Positions 44,577-53,920 of a DNA stretch of 61,641 nt are shown here, piece by piece (position 1 is the stretch's first letter; the number at the start of each line of letters is the position of its first letter). The notes under the pieces were generated by a model. The model saw only the letters and a program-made list of their open reading frames with translations, searched no databases and was not told the DNA's origin. Position numbers and translations under genes: made by a program. The DNA is from Actinomycetes bacterium (GTDB lineage: Bacteria; Actinomycetota; JAHEXW01). The stretch spans positions 1 to 61,641 of the forward strand of contig JAHEXW010000008.1 of assembly GCA_023251915.1 (NCBI GenBank), read 5' to 3'.

Positions 44577-45080
44577 CTACAGGATTTCCGAAAAAGCCGA
44601 CTTCGGCGCGCCGCAGACGGGACATTTCTCCGGCGCCGCGCCTGTGTGCACGTGCCCACAGTAGGAACAGACGTAATAGGTGACGTCTTCGGCGTTGCCC
44701 AGCGTTTCCATCATGTCTTTGTATAGAACGGCATGCTCTTCTTCGACTTTAGCGACATACTTTAGATACGCAGCGACGTTATCGTCACCGGCGGCCGCGG
44801 CGTCTGTCATAAAGGTCGGATACATCTCTGTGTACTCGTAAGTTTCGCCCTCGATGGCTGTTGTCAGGTTGGCAGTCGTCTCTCCGACGCCGCCGACAAA
44901 CCCCAGATGGCGGTGTGCGTGGATCGTTTCTGATTCGGCCGCCGCTCGGAATAACTTGGCCGCTTGATAATAGCCTTCCGCTTCGGCTTTTTTGGCGAAC
45001 GCCAAATATCTGCGGTTGGCTTGCGATTCGCCCGCAAACGCGTTCATTAGATCCTGTTCGGTTTTTGCTCCGATACTCAT
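44577..45080 (-). CDS. Rubrerythrin
   Basis: Rubrerythrin is a di-iron peroxidase that protects anaerobes from hydrogen peroxide. The 167-residue protein has the ferritin-like diiron ligands (FAGESQANRRY, ESETIHAHRH, AKVEEEHAVLY) and a C-terminal rubredoxin domain with CSYCGH and CPVCGAP binding one iron. This is the classical two-domain form. It precedes the seven-helix membrane protein by 7 nt and the Nramp gene beyond it, so iron supply and peroxide defence may be linked. Confidence 0.94.
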   Translation of the reverse strand: MSIGAKTEQDLMNAFAGESQANRRYLAFAKKAEAEGYYQAAKLFRAAAESETIHAHRHLGFVGGVGETTANLTTAIEGETYEYTEMYPTFMTDAAAAGDDNVAAYLKYVAKVEEEHAVLYKDMMETLGNAEDVTYYVCSYCGHVHTGAAPEKCPVCGAPKSAFSEIL

Positions 45081-45152
45081 GGTCTGAGCGCCCCCTTATC
45101 TAGCAACCTGGCATAAAAATAACCACTGTCAAATATAATACGCTTGCGTGTC

Positions 45153-45830
45153 CTACTCGGTAAAGAAGCCTTTGTTCAGGTCGCCGGAATTGCTATAACC
45201 ACGGCTTTCCCAATAGCCACGGAAGGATGTGTCGTCGCTCAGGGTAATGCTCTCGATCCATTTGATCCATTTGTAACCCCATTTCTCCTCCGCGACCAGC
45301 ATAAATGGGAATCCGCGTTCCGGCGGCAGATCGACTCCGTTCATTTTATAGGCCATCATGATCTTGTTGGCTTTGAAGTACTCGACCGGGAATGATGTTG
45401 AGTAACCGTCGTGGGCGCGCAGAATGACAACGCGGGCGCGGCTCTTCGGATCGGCTTGACGCAAAAGATCCTCAACCAACACACCTTCCCAGAGAATCGT
45501 CACGCTCCAACCCTCCACACAATCCAGTTTGACCACCTTGCTAACTGCCGTATGTTTCTTGACGATATTGTCATAGGTCAGTGACTGCGGTTTGTTGACC
45601 AGACCGTTAATTACCAGCCGGTATGTGTCTTTGGGGACGTCTTGCGGACCCTTGATGGAGTTTTCTTGAAAATCCGCGATCGACGACAGGTTCTTACCCT
45701 TGTATTGTCTAACCTCGACCGATTTTAGGCGCGTGATGTTGTCCGATGAGGTTCCCGCGGTGCAGCCGCATAAAGAAAAGACGGTTGCTCCGGCCGCGAG
45801 CAACCACAAACTGATTCGTAGACGAGACAC
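45153..45830 (-). CDS. Molybdopterin-dependent oxidoreductase (sulfite oxidase-like), lipoprotein
   Basis: This 225-residue protein carries the oxidoreductase molybdopterin-binding domain of the sulfite oxidase/YedY superfamily. It is a predicted lipoprotein: signal peptide then lipobox SLCGC with the lipidated Cys at residue 23. The Mo-ligating Cys is in VVKLDCVEGWSV, and RGFPFMLVAEEKWGYKWIKWIESI and GYWESRGYS are typical of the family. The start is GTG at 45830 with AAGGAGG upstream. The substrate and redox partner are unknown. No cytochrome or heme-binding partner is encoded nearby. Confidence 0.88.
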   Translation of the reverse strand: MSRLRISLWLLAAGATVFSLCGCTAGTSSDNITRLKSVEVRQYKGKNLSSIADFQENSIKGPQDVPKDTYRLVINGLVNKPQSLTYDNIVKKHTAVSKVVKLDCVEGWSVTILWEGVLVEDLLRQADPKSRARVVILRAHDGYSTSFPVEYFKANKIMMAYKMNGVDLPPERGFPFMLVAEEKWGYKWIKWIESITLSDDTSFRGYWESRGYSNSGDLNKGFFTE

Positions 45831-45942
45831 GCTTCCTCCTTCGCACTAGTCCCTCATATCACAAGCATACTCTAGTTTACGTTAGTTTAAGCCGATTATC
45901 ATGATAGACTAATAGTTAAAGAAAAGCGTGTTAGGAGTTGGA
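45831..45942. other. Divergent intergenic region with small repeats
   Basis: The gap between two divergently read lipoprotein genes holds a TAGTTTA direct repeat with 10-bp spacing (45873-45879 and 45883-45889) and a 10-bp palindrome TATCATGATA (45897-45906). Either could be an operator. I find no convincing -35/-10 pair. The TTAGGAG ribosome-binding site of the plus-strand gene is at 45931-45937. Confidence 0.45.
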
Positions 45943-46632
45943 ATGCGCCCTAAATCTTGGCTTCCGGTAGCTTCGGCCATATTGTTGATTTTGGCCGCCG
46001 GTTGCGCCATTGGATCAATAAATGCCGCGACCAAGCCGGCCGGGGCGCGTCATCCCTACATTAACTCCTTCTTCCCCAACAAACCGATGGCGCCGACCAT
46101 GTTTCATGCCGAAACAGACGACCGCCGCGTCGTGTTAACCTGGCAAATGCCCGCCTGGGAAGACCAATACCCCTTTGACATCTATCGCTGGACAAGCGGG
46201 TTGGCCCCGAAATTATTGGATTCCGTGCCGGCGGGGGTTCACTTCTACACTGACTATAGCGCCGCGCCCGGAACCAACTATTTTTATCTTGTGACCACGC
46301 GCAAAGACGATATCATCTCGAGCGATTGCACGGCGCAACTTGTGGGCGTGAGGTTGGAACCGAGTGACTCGACGAAACCGCCGATCTGGGCCAGAGGCGG
46401 CATAACCCCGCCTCGCTATCCAAGCGATCCGGCTGCCTACGTCAATTGGGCGAGCGAGCAGGCGGCGAAGATTAGGGAGCAACTGCCGTATACATTTGTT
46501 GAGGAAATCTGCCCGGCCTGCGGCGGCAGCGGTATCATCACGCTGCCATCATCGACAAACGGCCTGCCGGACTTGACGTATTGCATGGCTTGTTTCGGCA
46601 GCGGTCATATAGTGACTGTCGTCCGGAAGTAG
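45943..46632 (+). CDS. Lipoprotein with two DnaJ-type CxxCxGxG motifs
   Basis: I do not recognise the whole protein. The 229-residue product starts at the ATG at 45943, with TTAGGAG 5 nt upstream. A signal peptide ends in lipobox LAAGC, with Cys21 the lipidated residue. A region of about residues 50-130 looks like a fibronectin-type domain (RVVLTWQMPAWEDQYPFDIYRW, TNYFYLVTTRKDD). Near the C-terminus are two DnaJ-like zinc-knuckle repeats: CPACGGSG and CMACFGSG, about 23 residues apart. In DnaJ such motifs bind zinc in the cytosol; here they would sit outside the membrane. The neighbour is a molybdopterin lipoprotein on the other strand. Confidence 0.75.
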   Translation: MRPKSWLPVASAILLILAAGCAIGSINAATKPAGARHPYINSFFPNKPMAPTMFHAETDDRRVVLTWQMPAWEDQYPFDIYRWTSGLAPKLLDSVPAGVHFYTDYSAAPGTNYFYLVTTRKDDIISSDCTAQLVGVRLEPSDSTKPPIWARGGITPPRYPSDPAAYVNWASEQAAKIREQLPYTFVEEICPACGGSGIITLPSSTNGLPDLTYCMACFGSGHIVTVVRK

Positions 46633-46679
46633 CGGAGTGCATGGAGTACAGATCGTAATCGTCGGACTCTTCGTACCCT

Positions 46680-47552
46680 TTATTTGACGATCTTAGATAT
46701 CGGCATCTCCAGAATGTCTTCCGCGCCCGCGCTCTTGAGCTGCGGCAGCAGGATGTTTACGCCCCGTTTGTCGACAACCGTAGTGACTCCGACATAATCG
46801 TCGCCCGCAAGCGGTGAAATCGTCGGCCGTTTCATGGCCGGCAGCGTTTGCAAAACGGCGTCGAGGTTGGCTTTGCTCACGTTCATAGACAGCAGTACGC
46901 GGCCGCGCGCTTCGATGACCCCGAGCAACAATGTCTTAATTTCTTCGATGGCTTGCCGCTTGGCGGGGTCGGCCCAGGCTGCTTTGTTCGCGATTAGCAG
47001 CGTCGGGAATTCACCGATGACGCCGATAATCTTCAGCTGATTTTTTACCAGAGTCGCCCCGGTCTCGGTCAGATCAACCACAACGTCCATGAGCTCCGGT
47101 ATCTTGGCCTCGCTGGCGCCGTAGGAATAGAATATCTTGACCGGAATTCCCAAGTCCTTGAAATACTGTGTGGTAACGTTGGGAAATTCTGTGGTCACCC
47201 GGCTGTTCGGCCGGATATCTTCCGGCTTATCGATTGCTTCGTTATTGGAAACGGCCACGACCATCTTGATCGTCCCCGCTCCCGTCTTGGCGTAAGGCAG
47301 TTCGGCGACCGTAACCACGTCGGCGCCCGACTCGCGCACACAATCCGCTCCCGAGATTCCCAGGTCAAAATAGTCTTCCATGACATATGTCGGGATCTCT
47401 TGCGGCCGCAGAATCTTGACCTTACCGATTCGCGGATCGTCGATGGTCGAGTTATATTCGCGGTCGCCTTTCTTGACCGCCAGGTCGGCTTGGGCAAACA
47501 ACTCCAGCGTCTGTTCCCCCAAACTTCCCTTTGGTATGGCAAGTCGCAACAT
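46680..47552 (-). CDS. hisG: ATP phosphoribosyltransferase, long form (HisG_L)
   Basis: HisG catalyses the first step of histidine synthesis, joining ATP and PRPP. The 290-residue length and the extra C-terminal domain place it in the long form, which carries its own regulatory ACT-like domain and does not need HisZ. The N-terminus (MLRLAIPKGSLGEQTLELF), ISGADCVRESGADV and DLTETGATLVKNQLKII are diagnostic. I use the ATG at 47552, where homologues begin; the frame extends to 47600. No other his genes are in the window. A promoter and a hairpin lie upstream. Confidence 0.94.
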   Translation of the reverse strand: MLRLAIPKGSLGEQTLELFAQADLAVKKGDREYNSTIDDPRIGKVKILRPQEIPTYVMEDYFDLGISGADCVRESGADVVTVAELPYAKTGAGTIKMVVAVSNNEAIDKPEDIRPNSRVTTEFPNVTTQYFKDLGIPVKIFYSYGASEAKIPELMDVVVDLTETGATLVKNQLKIIGVIGEFPTLLIANKAAWADPAKRQAIEEIKTLLLGVIEARGRVLLSMNVSKANLDAVLQTLPAMKRPTISPLAGDDYVGVTTVVDKRGVNILLPQLKSAGAEDILEMPISKIVK

Positions 47553-47597
47553 AAAAATAAAACCCCCTGATGAATAGTCATTCCTGTCAACCCACTG

Positions 47598-47623
47598 CAT
47601 TACTTCAATTAAGTGAAGTAATG
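47598..47623 (-). promoter_or_regulatory. Perfect inverted repeat in the hisG leader
   Basis: CATTACTTCA (47598-47607) and TGAAGTAATG (47614-47623) are perfect 10-bp arms around a 6-nt centre. It lies about 46 nt upstream of the hisG ATG and within the predicted 5' leader. It could be a protein-binding site or an RNA hairpin. No T-run follows, so a simple terminator is not supported. Confidence 0.6.
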
Positions 47624-47655
47624 GTATTTTGGCAAGTCAGCAATTTGATTAGGTA

Positions 47656-47664
47656 ATTGTAGCA
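47656..47664 (-). promoter_or_regulatory. Extended -10 promoter upstream of hisG
   Basis: On the minus strand TGCTACAAT combines a TGn extension with TACAAT (five of six). The predicted start near 47649 gives a leader of about 97 nt that contains the inverted repeat at 47598-47623. No good -35 is visible, as is usual for extended -10 promoters. Confidence 0.5.
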
Positions 47665-47687
47665 TATGCGAGAATATCGCTTCGAGA

Positions 47688-50438
47688 CTACTTCAACACG
47701 TCTTTGAGGAATTGGCCGGTGTAAGAGCCTTTGGTCGCGGCGACAGTCTCCGGGGTTCCGGCCACGACCAGTCGGCCGCCGCCAGCGCCGCCTTCGGGGC
47801 CGAGGTCGATGAGCCAGTCGGCGACCTTGATGACGTCCAGGTTGTGCTCAATAACGATTATCGTGTTGCCCTGGTCGACCAGGCGATTAAGGACTTCCAG
47901 CAGTTTGGCGATATCGGCAAAATGCAGCCCGGTCGTCGGTTCGTCCAGGATATAAAGAGTGCGGCCGGTGGCGCGTTTGGCCAGTTCGGCTGAGAGCTTT
48001 ACCCTTTGCGCTTCCCCACCCGACAGGGTCGGCGCCGGCTGGCCTAGCTTAACGTACCCCAGGCCGACATCGAAGATTGTCTCCAGCTTTCGTTTAATAA
48101 CCGGAATCTTATCAAAGAAAGCCAGGCCCTCCTCGATGCTCATGTCCAGAACCTGGGCGATATTCTTACCCTTGAATTTGATGTCAAGGGTTTCGGTATT
48201 GTACCTGGTGCCCTTGCAGACTTCGCAGGTTACATAGACATCCGGCAGGAAATGCATCTCGATCTTAATTTGGCCGTCGCCGTGGCAATTCTCACACCGG
48301 CCGCCGGCTACGTTGAAGCTGAAGCGGCCCGGCTTGTAGCCGCGCAGTTTCGCCTCGGGCGTCATGGAGTAGACCTTTCTGATCTCGTCAAACGCTTTAA
48401 TGTACGTTGACGGATTGCTGCGCGGGGTCCGGCCTATCGGAGACTGATCGATCTCAATGGCCTTGTCAATGTGCTCCAATCCCAAGATCGCCTCGTGCGC
48501 TCCGGGAATCACCCGGCTCTTGTAGAGTTTCCTAGAAACGGACTTCCAGAGAATGTCATCGACGAGCGTGCTCTTGCCCGACCCGGAGACTCCAGTGACG
48601 CAGGTCAGCACGCCCAAAGGAAACTCGATGTCCATGCCGGCAAGATTGTGCTCACGCGGGCCCTTGACCACTATGGCCGCGCCGTTGGACTGCCGCCGCT
48701 CGGCCGGTACGGCAATCGTCCGTTCGCCGCGTAGGTACTTGCCTGTCAGCGAGTCCTTGGACGCCATGATATCCGCGACAGTGCCCTGGGCGACGATCTG
48801 GCCGCCGTGTTCTCCCGCGGCTGGTCCGATATCAACGATGTGGTCCGCGGCTAAGATAGTCGCCTCGTCATGCTCGACAACGACTAGCGTATTGCCGATA
48901 TCGCGCAGGTGTTTCAGGGTCACGATCAGCCGCTCATTGTCACGCTGATGCAACCCGATACTAGGTTCGTCCAAAACGTACAGCACGCCGACCAGTCCGG
49001 AGCCGATCTGCGTCGCCAAACGGATTCTCTGCGCCTCGCCGCCCGCCAGCGTCGCCGCCGCCCGGTTGACCGTCAGGTAATCCAAACCGACGTCTACCAG
49101 AAACTTTACCCGGCGCTTTATTTCTTTCAATAGCCGTTCAGCAATCTGCGCTTCCCGGTCGTTTAGTTGAAGATTGTCAAAGAACGACATCAGATCGCGA
49201 GCGGATAGCTCGCCCATCTGATAGATATTGATCCCGCCCACGGTCACGGCCAATATTTCTTGTTTTAGACGGGCGCCTTGGCAAGTCGGACAGGGAACCA
49301 GGCTCATGTATTCTTCCAGCTTATCCCGGGCATAATCGGAATCTGTTTCCTTGTAGCGCCGGGTAATGTTGTTCAGCACGCCTTCGAATTTCGCGTGGTG
49401 CGCGTGGGTATAACCACTGACGCTGCGGAACCTGACGTAAACCCGTGTCTCGCCTGTCCCGTTAAGAATGACGTCCTTCTGCGCGTCTGTCAGATCGTGC
49501 CAAGGCATGTCGATGTCGATGCCGTATTCCTCGGCGACCGCCCGGATCATCTGCGGATAAAAGTTGACGGACGGCCCGGAAAAAGGCGCGACGGCGCCTT
49601 CCGCCAAGGACCGGCTGGGTTCGGGAATTATAAGGTCAAGATCGGGTTGAACGCGGGACCCCAGACCGTCGCAGGCAGGGCAGGCGCCATACGGCGTGTT
49701 GAACGAAAAGGCCCGCGGCGACAGTTCACCGAAGCTGAAGCCGTCGTTTAGACAGGCATAGTGGGTCGAGTAGGACTCGCGCTCTCCCCCGGCTTCAACG
49801 GCGATAATCCCGTCGGCTAGCTTTAACGCCGTCTCTACGGAATCAGCCAGCCGCCTCTTGACGCCTTCTTTAATGACCACGCGGTCAACGACGACGTCGA
49901 TATTGTGCCGCAGCTTTTTATCCAGCGCGATCTTTTCGTCGAGACCGTAGACCTGACCGTCGATCTGCACCCGGGCATAGCCCTCCTGGCGCAAGCGATC
50001 GATCAGCTCGCGGTATTCGCCTTTCCTGTCCCGCACAACTGGCGCCAGAATGGCCAGTTTCGTGCCAGTGGCACGACCGGCGATCTGCTCGATAATCTGA
50101 GTGGCGCTTTGCTGGGTTATGGCGGCGCCGCACACGGGACAATGGGGGGTGCCGACTCTGGCGTATAATACGCGCAAATAATCGTAGATTTCGGTTATGG
50201 TGCCGACCGTTGAGCGAGGATTCTTAGTCGTACCCTTCTGGTCAATGCAAACCGCCGGGCTCAAACCTTCAATAGAATCGACGTCGGGCTTGTTCATCTG
50301 CCCAAGGAACTGGCGGGCATACGCCGACAGCGATTCCACATAGCGGCGTTCACCTTCGGCGTAGAGAGTATCGATGGCCAGCGAAGACTTGCCGGATCCG
50401 CTCATCCCGGTCATCACGATCAACTTGTTGCGCGGCAA
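47688..50438 (-). CDS. uvrA: UvrABC excinuclease ATPase subunit A
   Basis: UvrA recognises DNA damage and loads UvrB. The 916 residues from the TTG at 50438 contain Walker [10 protein letters not shown] and a second ATP site [10 protein letters not shown], zinc motifs CPVCG and [21 protein letters not shown] (the C-terminal CxxC set), and both [16 protein letters not shown] signature motifs. Homologous sequence begins earlier: in the same frame codons for [18 protein letters not shown] lie directly upstream (50439-50494), but no ATG, GTG or TTG occurs there. The true start is therefore uncertain (see the uvrB-uvrA junction). The C-terminus is complete. It follows uvrB, whose stop overlaps the extension. 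Confidence 0.93.
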   Translation of the reverse strand: MPRNKLIVMTGMSGSGKSSLAIDTLYAEGERRYVESLSAYARQFLGQMNKPDVDSIEGLSPAVCIDQKGTTKNPRSTVGTITEIYDYLRVLYARVGTPHCPVCGAAITQQSATQIIEQIAGRATGTKLAILAPVVRDRKGEYRELIDRLRQEGYARVQIDGQVYGLDEKIALDKKLRHNIDVVVDRVVIKEGVKRRLADSVETALKLADGIIAVEAGGERESYSTHYACLNDGFSFGELSPRAFSFNTPYGACPACDGLGSRVQPDLDLIIPEPSRSLAEGAVAPFSGPSVNFYPQMIRAVAEEYGIDIDMPWHDLTDAQKDVILNGTGETRVYVRFRSVSGYTHAHHAKFEGVLNNITRRYKETDSDYARDKLEEYMSLVPCPTCQGARLKQEILAVTVGGINIYQMGELSARDLMSFFDNLQLNDREAQIAERLLKEIKRRVKFLVDVGLDYLTVNRAAATLAGGEAQRIRLATQIGSGLVGVLYVLDEPSIGLHQRDNERLIVTLKHLRDIGNTLVVVEHDEATILAADHIVDIGPAAGEHGGQIVAQGTVADIMASKDSLTGKYLRGERTIAVPAERRQSNGAAIVVKGPREHNLAGMDIEFPLGVLTCVTGVSGSGKSTLVDDILWKSVSRKLYKSRVIPGAHEAILGLEHIDKAIEIDQSPIGRTPRSNPSTYIKAFDEIRKVYSMTPEAKLRGYKPGRFSFNVAGGRCENCHGDGQIKIEMHFLPDVYVTCEVCKGTRYNTETLDIKFKGKNIAQVLDMSIEEGLAFFDKIPVIKRKLETIFDVGLGYVKLGQPAPTLSGGEAQRVKLSAELAKRATGRTLYILDEPTTGLHFADIAKLLEVLNRLVDQGNTIIVIEHNLDVIKVADWLIDLGPEGGAGGGRLVVAGTPETVAATKGSYTGQFLKDVLK

Positions 50439-50494
50439 TTCGATGGAGACGTTCTTGAGGTTATGTTCGCGGGCGCCGCGAATGACTATTTTTT
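50439..50494 (-). other. Conserved UvrA N-terminal codons without a normal start; -1 frame relative to uvrB
   Basis: These in-frame codons encode [11 protein letters not shown] and the next residues, the standard UvrA N-terminus up to the strand before Walker A. The first conserved codons follow the uvrB stop (TAG at 50488-50486) in the -1 frame, right after the run of six A. Available starts are only ATA (50489) or ATT (50483), both rare. Three readings are open: a rare start coupled to uvrB termination, a -1 frameshift at A6 giving a UvrB-UvrA fusion, or a base error in the A-run. Confidence 0.6.
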
Positions 50495-52474
50495 CTTCCG
50501 TTTTCCTAACCCTTCCTCTAACAGATTTATTTCGTCGCGGACGCGGGCTGCGTCCTCAAACCTTTCGGCGGCGGCCGCCTCCATCATCTCGTCCTTGAGC
50601 AGGCGCAGCAGCATCTCGATCTCGTCTTTGGGCGCCTTCCGGACGGCCTTGATAGCGTCTCGCGCTTCCGAGGTATCGTCCATCTGGGTAGCAACCAGGA
50701 TGTCGTTAACTGCTTTGCGGATGGTGGCGGGTTTAATGCCGTTCTTCTTATTATATTCCATCTGCAGCTTGCGCCGCCGGTTCGTCTCCGAGATGGCTCG
50801 TCCCATACTACCGGTAATGTGGTCCGCATACATGATGACCTGGCCGCCTACGTTTCGAGCGGCCCGCCCGATAGTTTGAATCAGCGACGTCTCACTGCGC
50901 AGGAATCCTTCCTTATCCGCGTCCAGAATCAAAACCAGACTTACCTCTGGCAGATCTAGGCCCTCGCGCAGCAGGTTGATGCCAACCAGGCAATCATATT
51001 CTCCTCGGCGCAAAGCGGATAGTATCTTGACGCGCTCCAGCGTCGCCACATCGCTATGCAGATACTGGACACGCAAACCCAGGTCAGACAGATAATCGGT
51101 TAAGTCCTCGGCCATTTTTTTGGTCAGGGTCGTTACCAGGACACGCTCGTGCCTGTCGACTCTCTGCTTGACCTCGTTCATTAGATCGTCCACTTGGCCT
51201 TTAGTCGGACGCACAATGACCTCGGGGTCGATCAAGCCTGTCGGTCTGATGATTTGCTCGACGATCCGCGAGCTAACCTTCTTCTCAAAGTCCGCGGGCG
51301 TCGCGCTGGTAAAGACGATCGATTGCGTTCGCTCGACAAACTCCTCGAAGCGCAGCGGCCGGTTGTCGTAAGCCGACGGCAGCCGGAACCCATAGTCAAC
51401 AAGCGTTTTCTTACGCGCAACGTCGCCCCGGTACATACCTGTTATCTGCGGTACCGTAATATGGCTTTCATCGATTATGGTCAGGAAGTCCTTTGGGAAA
51501 TACGACAACAATGTGTCCGGCGGCTCACCCGGCCCCCGCCCGGAAAAATGGCGGCTGTAGTTTTCGATGCCGTTGCAGTAACCGACCTCCTGCATCATTT
51601 CCAAATCAAACTCCGTCCGCATCGCCAGACGCTGCGCTTCCAGCAACTGGCCGTTGTCCCTTAGGACCCTTAGCCGCTCCGCCAGCTCTTGCTTGATGGA
51701 CACAAGCGCCCTCTCCATTTTCTCGGGAGCCGTGACGAAGTGTGAAGCCGGGTAGATGACGGTGTCGTTTAAGGTGCGCTTTGTGCGCCCGGTTAGGGGA
51801 TCGATCAGCTCGATTTTCTCGGCCGTATCTCCATAAAAACCGATCCGCAGCGCAATCTCCTCGTAGGCGGGAAAAACCTCCAGCACATCGCCTTTCATGC
51901 GGAATGTACCGCGCTCAAGCACGTAATCATTCCGGTTATACCTGATTTTGACCAGTTTGCGCAGAATCTCGTCGACATCATATTCGCTGCCAGTATTGAG
52001 CATAACCGTCTGCGCCAGATAGTCCTCCGGAGAGCCCAAACCGTAAATGCAGGAGACGCTCGCGACAATCACAATATCGCGGCGAGAGAACAGCGCCGAG
52101 GTCGCGGCGTGCCGCAGGCGGTCGATCTCCTCATTAATGGAGGAGTCTTTCTCAATATAGGTGTCTGTTTGCGGTACGTAAGCTTCCGGTTGATAGTAGT
52201 CGTAGTAACTGACGAAATAGGCGACGGCGTTGGTTGGAAACACTTCCTGAAACTCGCTGGCCAACTGGGCAGCCAGCGTTTTGTTCGGCGCGATTACCAG
52301 GGTCGGCTTGCCCGCCGCGGCAATAACGTTGGCCATCGTAAAAGTCTTCCCCGAACCGGTAACGCCGAGGAGCGTCTGATACTTCTCGCGCGCCTCCAGC
52401 CCCTCCAGTATCCCTCTTACTGCGTTTGGCTGATCACCGGCCGGTTCGAACGGCGAGACAATCTTAAAACTCAT
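50486..52474 (-). CDS. uvrB: UvrABC excinuclease subunit B
   Basis: UvrB verifies damage and positions UvrC. The 662-residue protein has Walker A GVTGSGKT (37-44), the beta-hairpin region [13 protein letters not shown], helicase motifs ([40 protein letters not shown]) and a C-terminal UVR domain that binds UvrC ([19 protein letters not shown]). The start is the ATG at 52474, which overlaps the previous stop by ATGA; the frame to 52654 is an upstream shadow. The last codons AAG AAA AAA TAG lie next to the UvrA-coding frame. It shares an operon with uvrA. Confidence 0.97.
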   Translation of the reverse strand: MSFKIVSPFEPAGDQPNAVRGILEGLEAREKYQTLLGVTGSGKTFTMANVIAAAGKPTLVIAPNKTLAAQLASEFQEVFPTNAVAYFVSYYDYYQPEAYVPQTDTYIEKDSSINEEIDRLRHAATSALFSRRDIVIVASVSCIYGLGSPEDYLAQTVMLNTGSEYDVDEILRKLVKIRYNRNDYVLERGTFRMKGDVLEVFPAYEEIALRIGFYGDTAEKIELIDPLTGRTKRTLNDTVIYPASHFVTAPEKMERALVSIKQELAERLRVLRDNGQLLEAQRLAMRTEFDLEMMQEVGYCNGIENYSRHFSGRGPGEPPDTLLSYFPKDFLTIIDESHITVPQITGMYRGDVARKKTLVDYGFRLPSAYDNRPLRFEEFVERTQSIVFTSATPADFEKKVSSRIVEQIIRPTGLIDPEVIVRPTKGQVDDLMNEVKQRVDRHERVLVTTLTKKMAEDLTDYLSDLGLRVQYLHSDVATLERVKILSALRRGEYDCLVGINLLREGLDLPEVSLVLILDADKEGFLRSETSLIQTIGRAARNVGGQVIMYADHITGSMGRAISETNRRRKLQMEYNKKNGIKPATIRKAVNDILVATQMDDTSEARDAIKAVRKAPKDEIEMLLRLLKDEMMEAAAAERFEDAARVRDEINLLEEGLGKRKKK

Positions 52475-53292
52475 CGCTCGGCCCTTTCGGCTGCCGCGAT
52501 TGCGAACCAGAGAACTGCCCCTGAGGCGAATCCGGCCGCCGAGACGATCAAGGTAAACTTGAGCGCGAACGCCCAGACCGCTAGTGCGCCGGTGGGTACT
52601 GCCTGGCCGAACAAGGGGCCGGTCGCGTAGGCCAACCAGGCTGTCGCGCCACAAACAAGCCCGGCCGCAAATCCACCCAAGCCGCCATAGCCGGCGAGCT
52701 TCACATCAAGCTCAGTGCCGAACATCTCGCTTAAACCAAGAAAAAGAGCCGCCAGGGGGAAAGCCGCCAACGATGTAACGGTTCCGGCGGCAGTTGATGT
52801 CAGCCAGATGATAATATCCGTTTCAGCGGGTTTGACAGTGAACATCAAGCCTATCCAGATGGCGAGACCGATCAGTACCGCCAACATTCGTACTGCCGGC
52901 ACGGCGTCGCGCTTGCCCGCCAGATTGCCGCCAACGCCTCCGCTGATAAAGGCAAACAGGCAGGACAAAAGGATAAAGAAAGACAGGTTCGCTTGATTGA
53001 CGCCGATGTCCGTAAAGACGAAACTAAACACGCCGACGCCCACAGCCTGCAGTATGCCCAAGCTCACAAGAAACGCAAAGCCGCCCATGACCGCCGCGAT
53101 ACCACCGTGCCAGGCTAGTGTTCTAGGGTCAGTGATGGCCGCCGCGGCCGGGCTTATGATTCCGGCGGGCGCGCTGGCCTCCGTTGCGGGCGGGACGGGC
53201 GGTTCTTTAGGTCGTTCAACGAAACTTTGATAACAGAGATTGCAGTGCTCCGCTCCGCTGGGATTTACGGCTCCGCACTTGGGACACTCCAT
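52471..53292 (-). CDS. Zinc-ribbon multi-pass membrane protein of unknown function
   Basis: This 273-residue protein begins with a zinc ribbon ([24 protein letters not shown], four cysteines) and continues with a Pro/Ala-rich linker and about six hydrophobic helices. The start is the ATG at 53292 with GGAGG 5-6 nt upstream, immediately after the HAD stop. Zinc-ribbon plus membrane-domain proteins of this sort are common but uncharacterised. It is coupled to uvrB by ATGA and to the HAD gene at its other end, so it is part of a coaE-HAD-membrane-uvrB-uvrA run. A link to excision repair is possible but not shown. Confidence 0.75.
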   Translation of the reverse strand: MECPKCGAVNPSGAEHCNLCYQSFVERPKEPPVPPATEASAPAGIISPAAAAITDPRTLAWHGGIAAVMGGFAFLVSLGILQAVGVGVFSFVFTDIGVNQANLSFFILLSCLFAFISGGVGGNLAGKRDAVPAVRMLAVLIGLAIWIGLMFTVKPAETDIIIWLTSTAAGTVTSLAAFPLAALFLGLSEMFGTELDVKLAGYGGLGGFAAGLVCGATAWLAYATGPLFGQAVPTGALAVWAFALKFTLIVSAAGFASGAVLWFAIAAAERAER

Positions 53293-53293
53293 A

Positions 53294-53920
53294 CTACCCT
53301 CCATCGGCCGGCAGTCTGTCAATGAGGTCGTCCAGACGTTTAATGACAAAGTCGGCCGCGCCGGCGTTAGTTTTCCTGGCTCCGGCGACCAGAATTGTCA
53401 GGCAGCCGGCGCCTAGCCCCGCCGCGACGTCAATGTCGGTGTCTCCGACATACCAGGCATCGGCTGGCGCCACCTTTAGACGGCTGCATGCTTCGATAAT
53501 TACGGCCGGATCGGGCTTTAACGGTAGACCGTCGCCCTCGCCGACTATTTCGTCAAAGTACTCAAACAGGCCAACGCCGCGCAGGATATCCGCCGCGAGA
53601 CCTCGATTTCTGTTGGTCACAATGGCCGCCGGGATATGCTTCCGGCACAGCTCACCGAGCAATTCCGGAACTCCGGGTAGTATTTTGGTTCGCGACGCGA
53701 ACCCCGTCAGATAAAGTCGGCGGTATTCGGCTACATGGGCCTCGGGGTCCGGCAAGAACCTGGCCAGCAAAGGGGTCAAGCCGACCCCGATAAGCTCGAC
53801 TATTTTGTTACGCGGCGCCGGCGGTCTGCCTAATTCGGCAAGCAAGGCGTTGACACACCAGACAATCGCTTCGTCCGAATCGATAAGCGTGCCGTCCAGG
53901 TCAAATAGGGCGGCCTTCAA
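53294..53920 (-). CDS. HAD-family hydrolase (phosphoglycolate phosphatase-like)
   Basis: This 208-residue HAD hydrolase has motif I ALFDLDGTLIDSDEAIVW, motif II VTNRN, and motif III/IV LKPDPAVI with YVGDTDIDVAAG. The cap size fits the Gph/pyrophosphatase-like subgroup, which acts on small phosphorylated metabolites such as phosphoglycolate or inorganic pyrophosphate. Substrate cannot be told from sequence. It overlaps coaE by 4 nt and is followed directly by the membrane protein. Confidence 0.88.
   Translation of the reverse strand: MKAALFDLDGTLIDSDEAIVWCVNALLAELGRPPAPRNKIVELIGVGLTPLLARFLPDPEAHVAEYRRLYLTGFASRTKILPGVPELLGELCRKHIPAAIVTNRNRGLAADILRGVGLFEYFDEIVGEGDGLPLKPDPAVIIEACSRLKVAPADAWYVGDTDIDVAAGLGAGCLTILVAGARKTNAGAADFVIKRLDDLIDRLPADGG

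Noticed and set aside
49000-50500. uvrB and uvrA as one normal fused gene
   Set aside because: The frames differ by one base and a TAG separates them, so a fusion needs a frameshift or a sequencing error; it is reported as a question, not as a fact.
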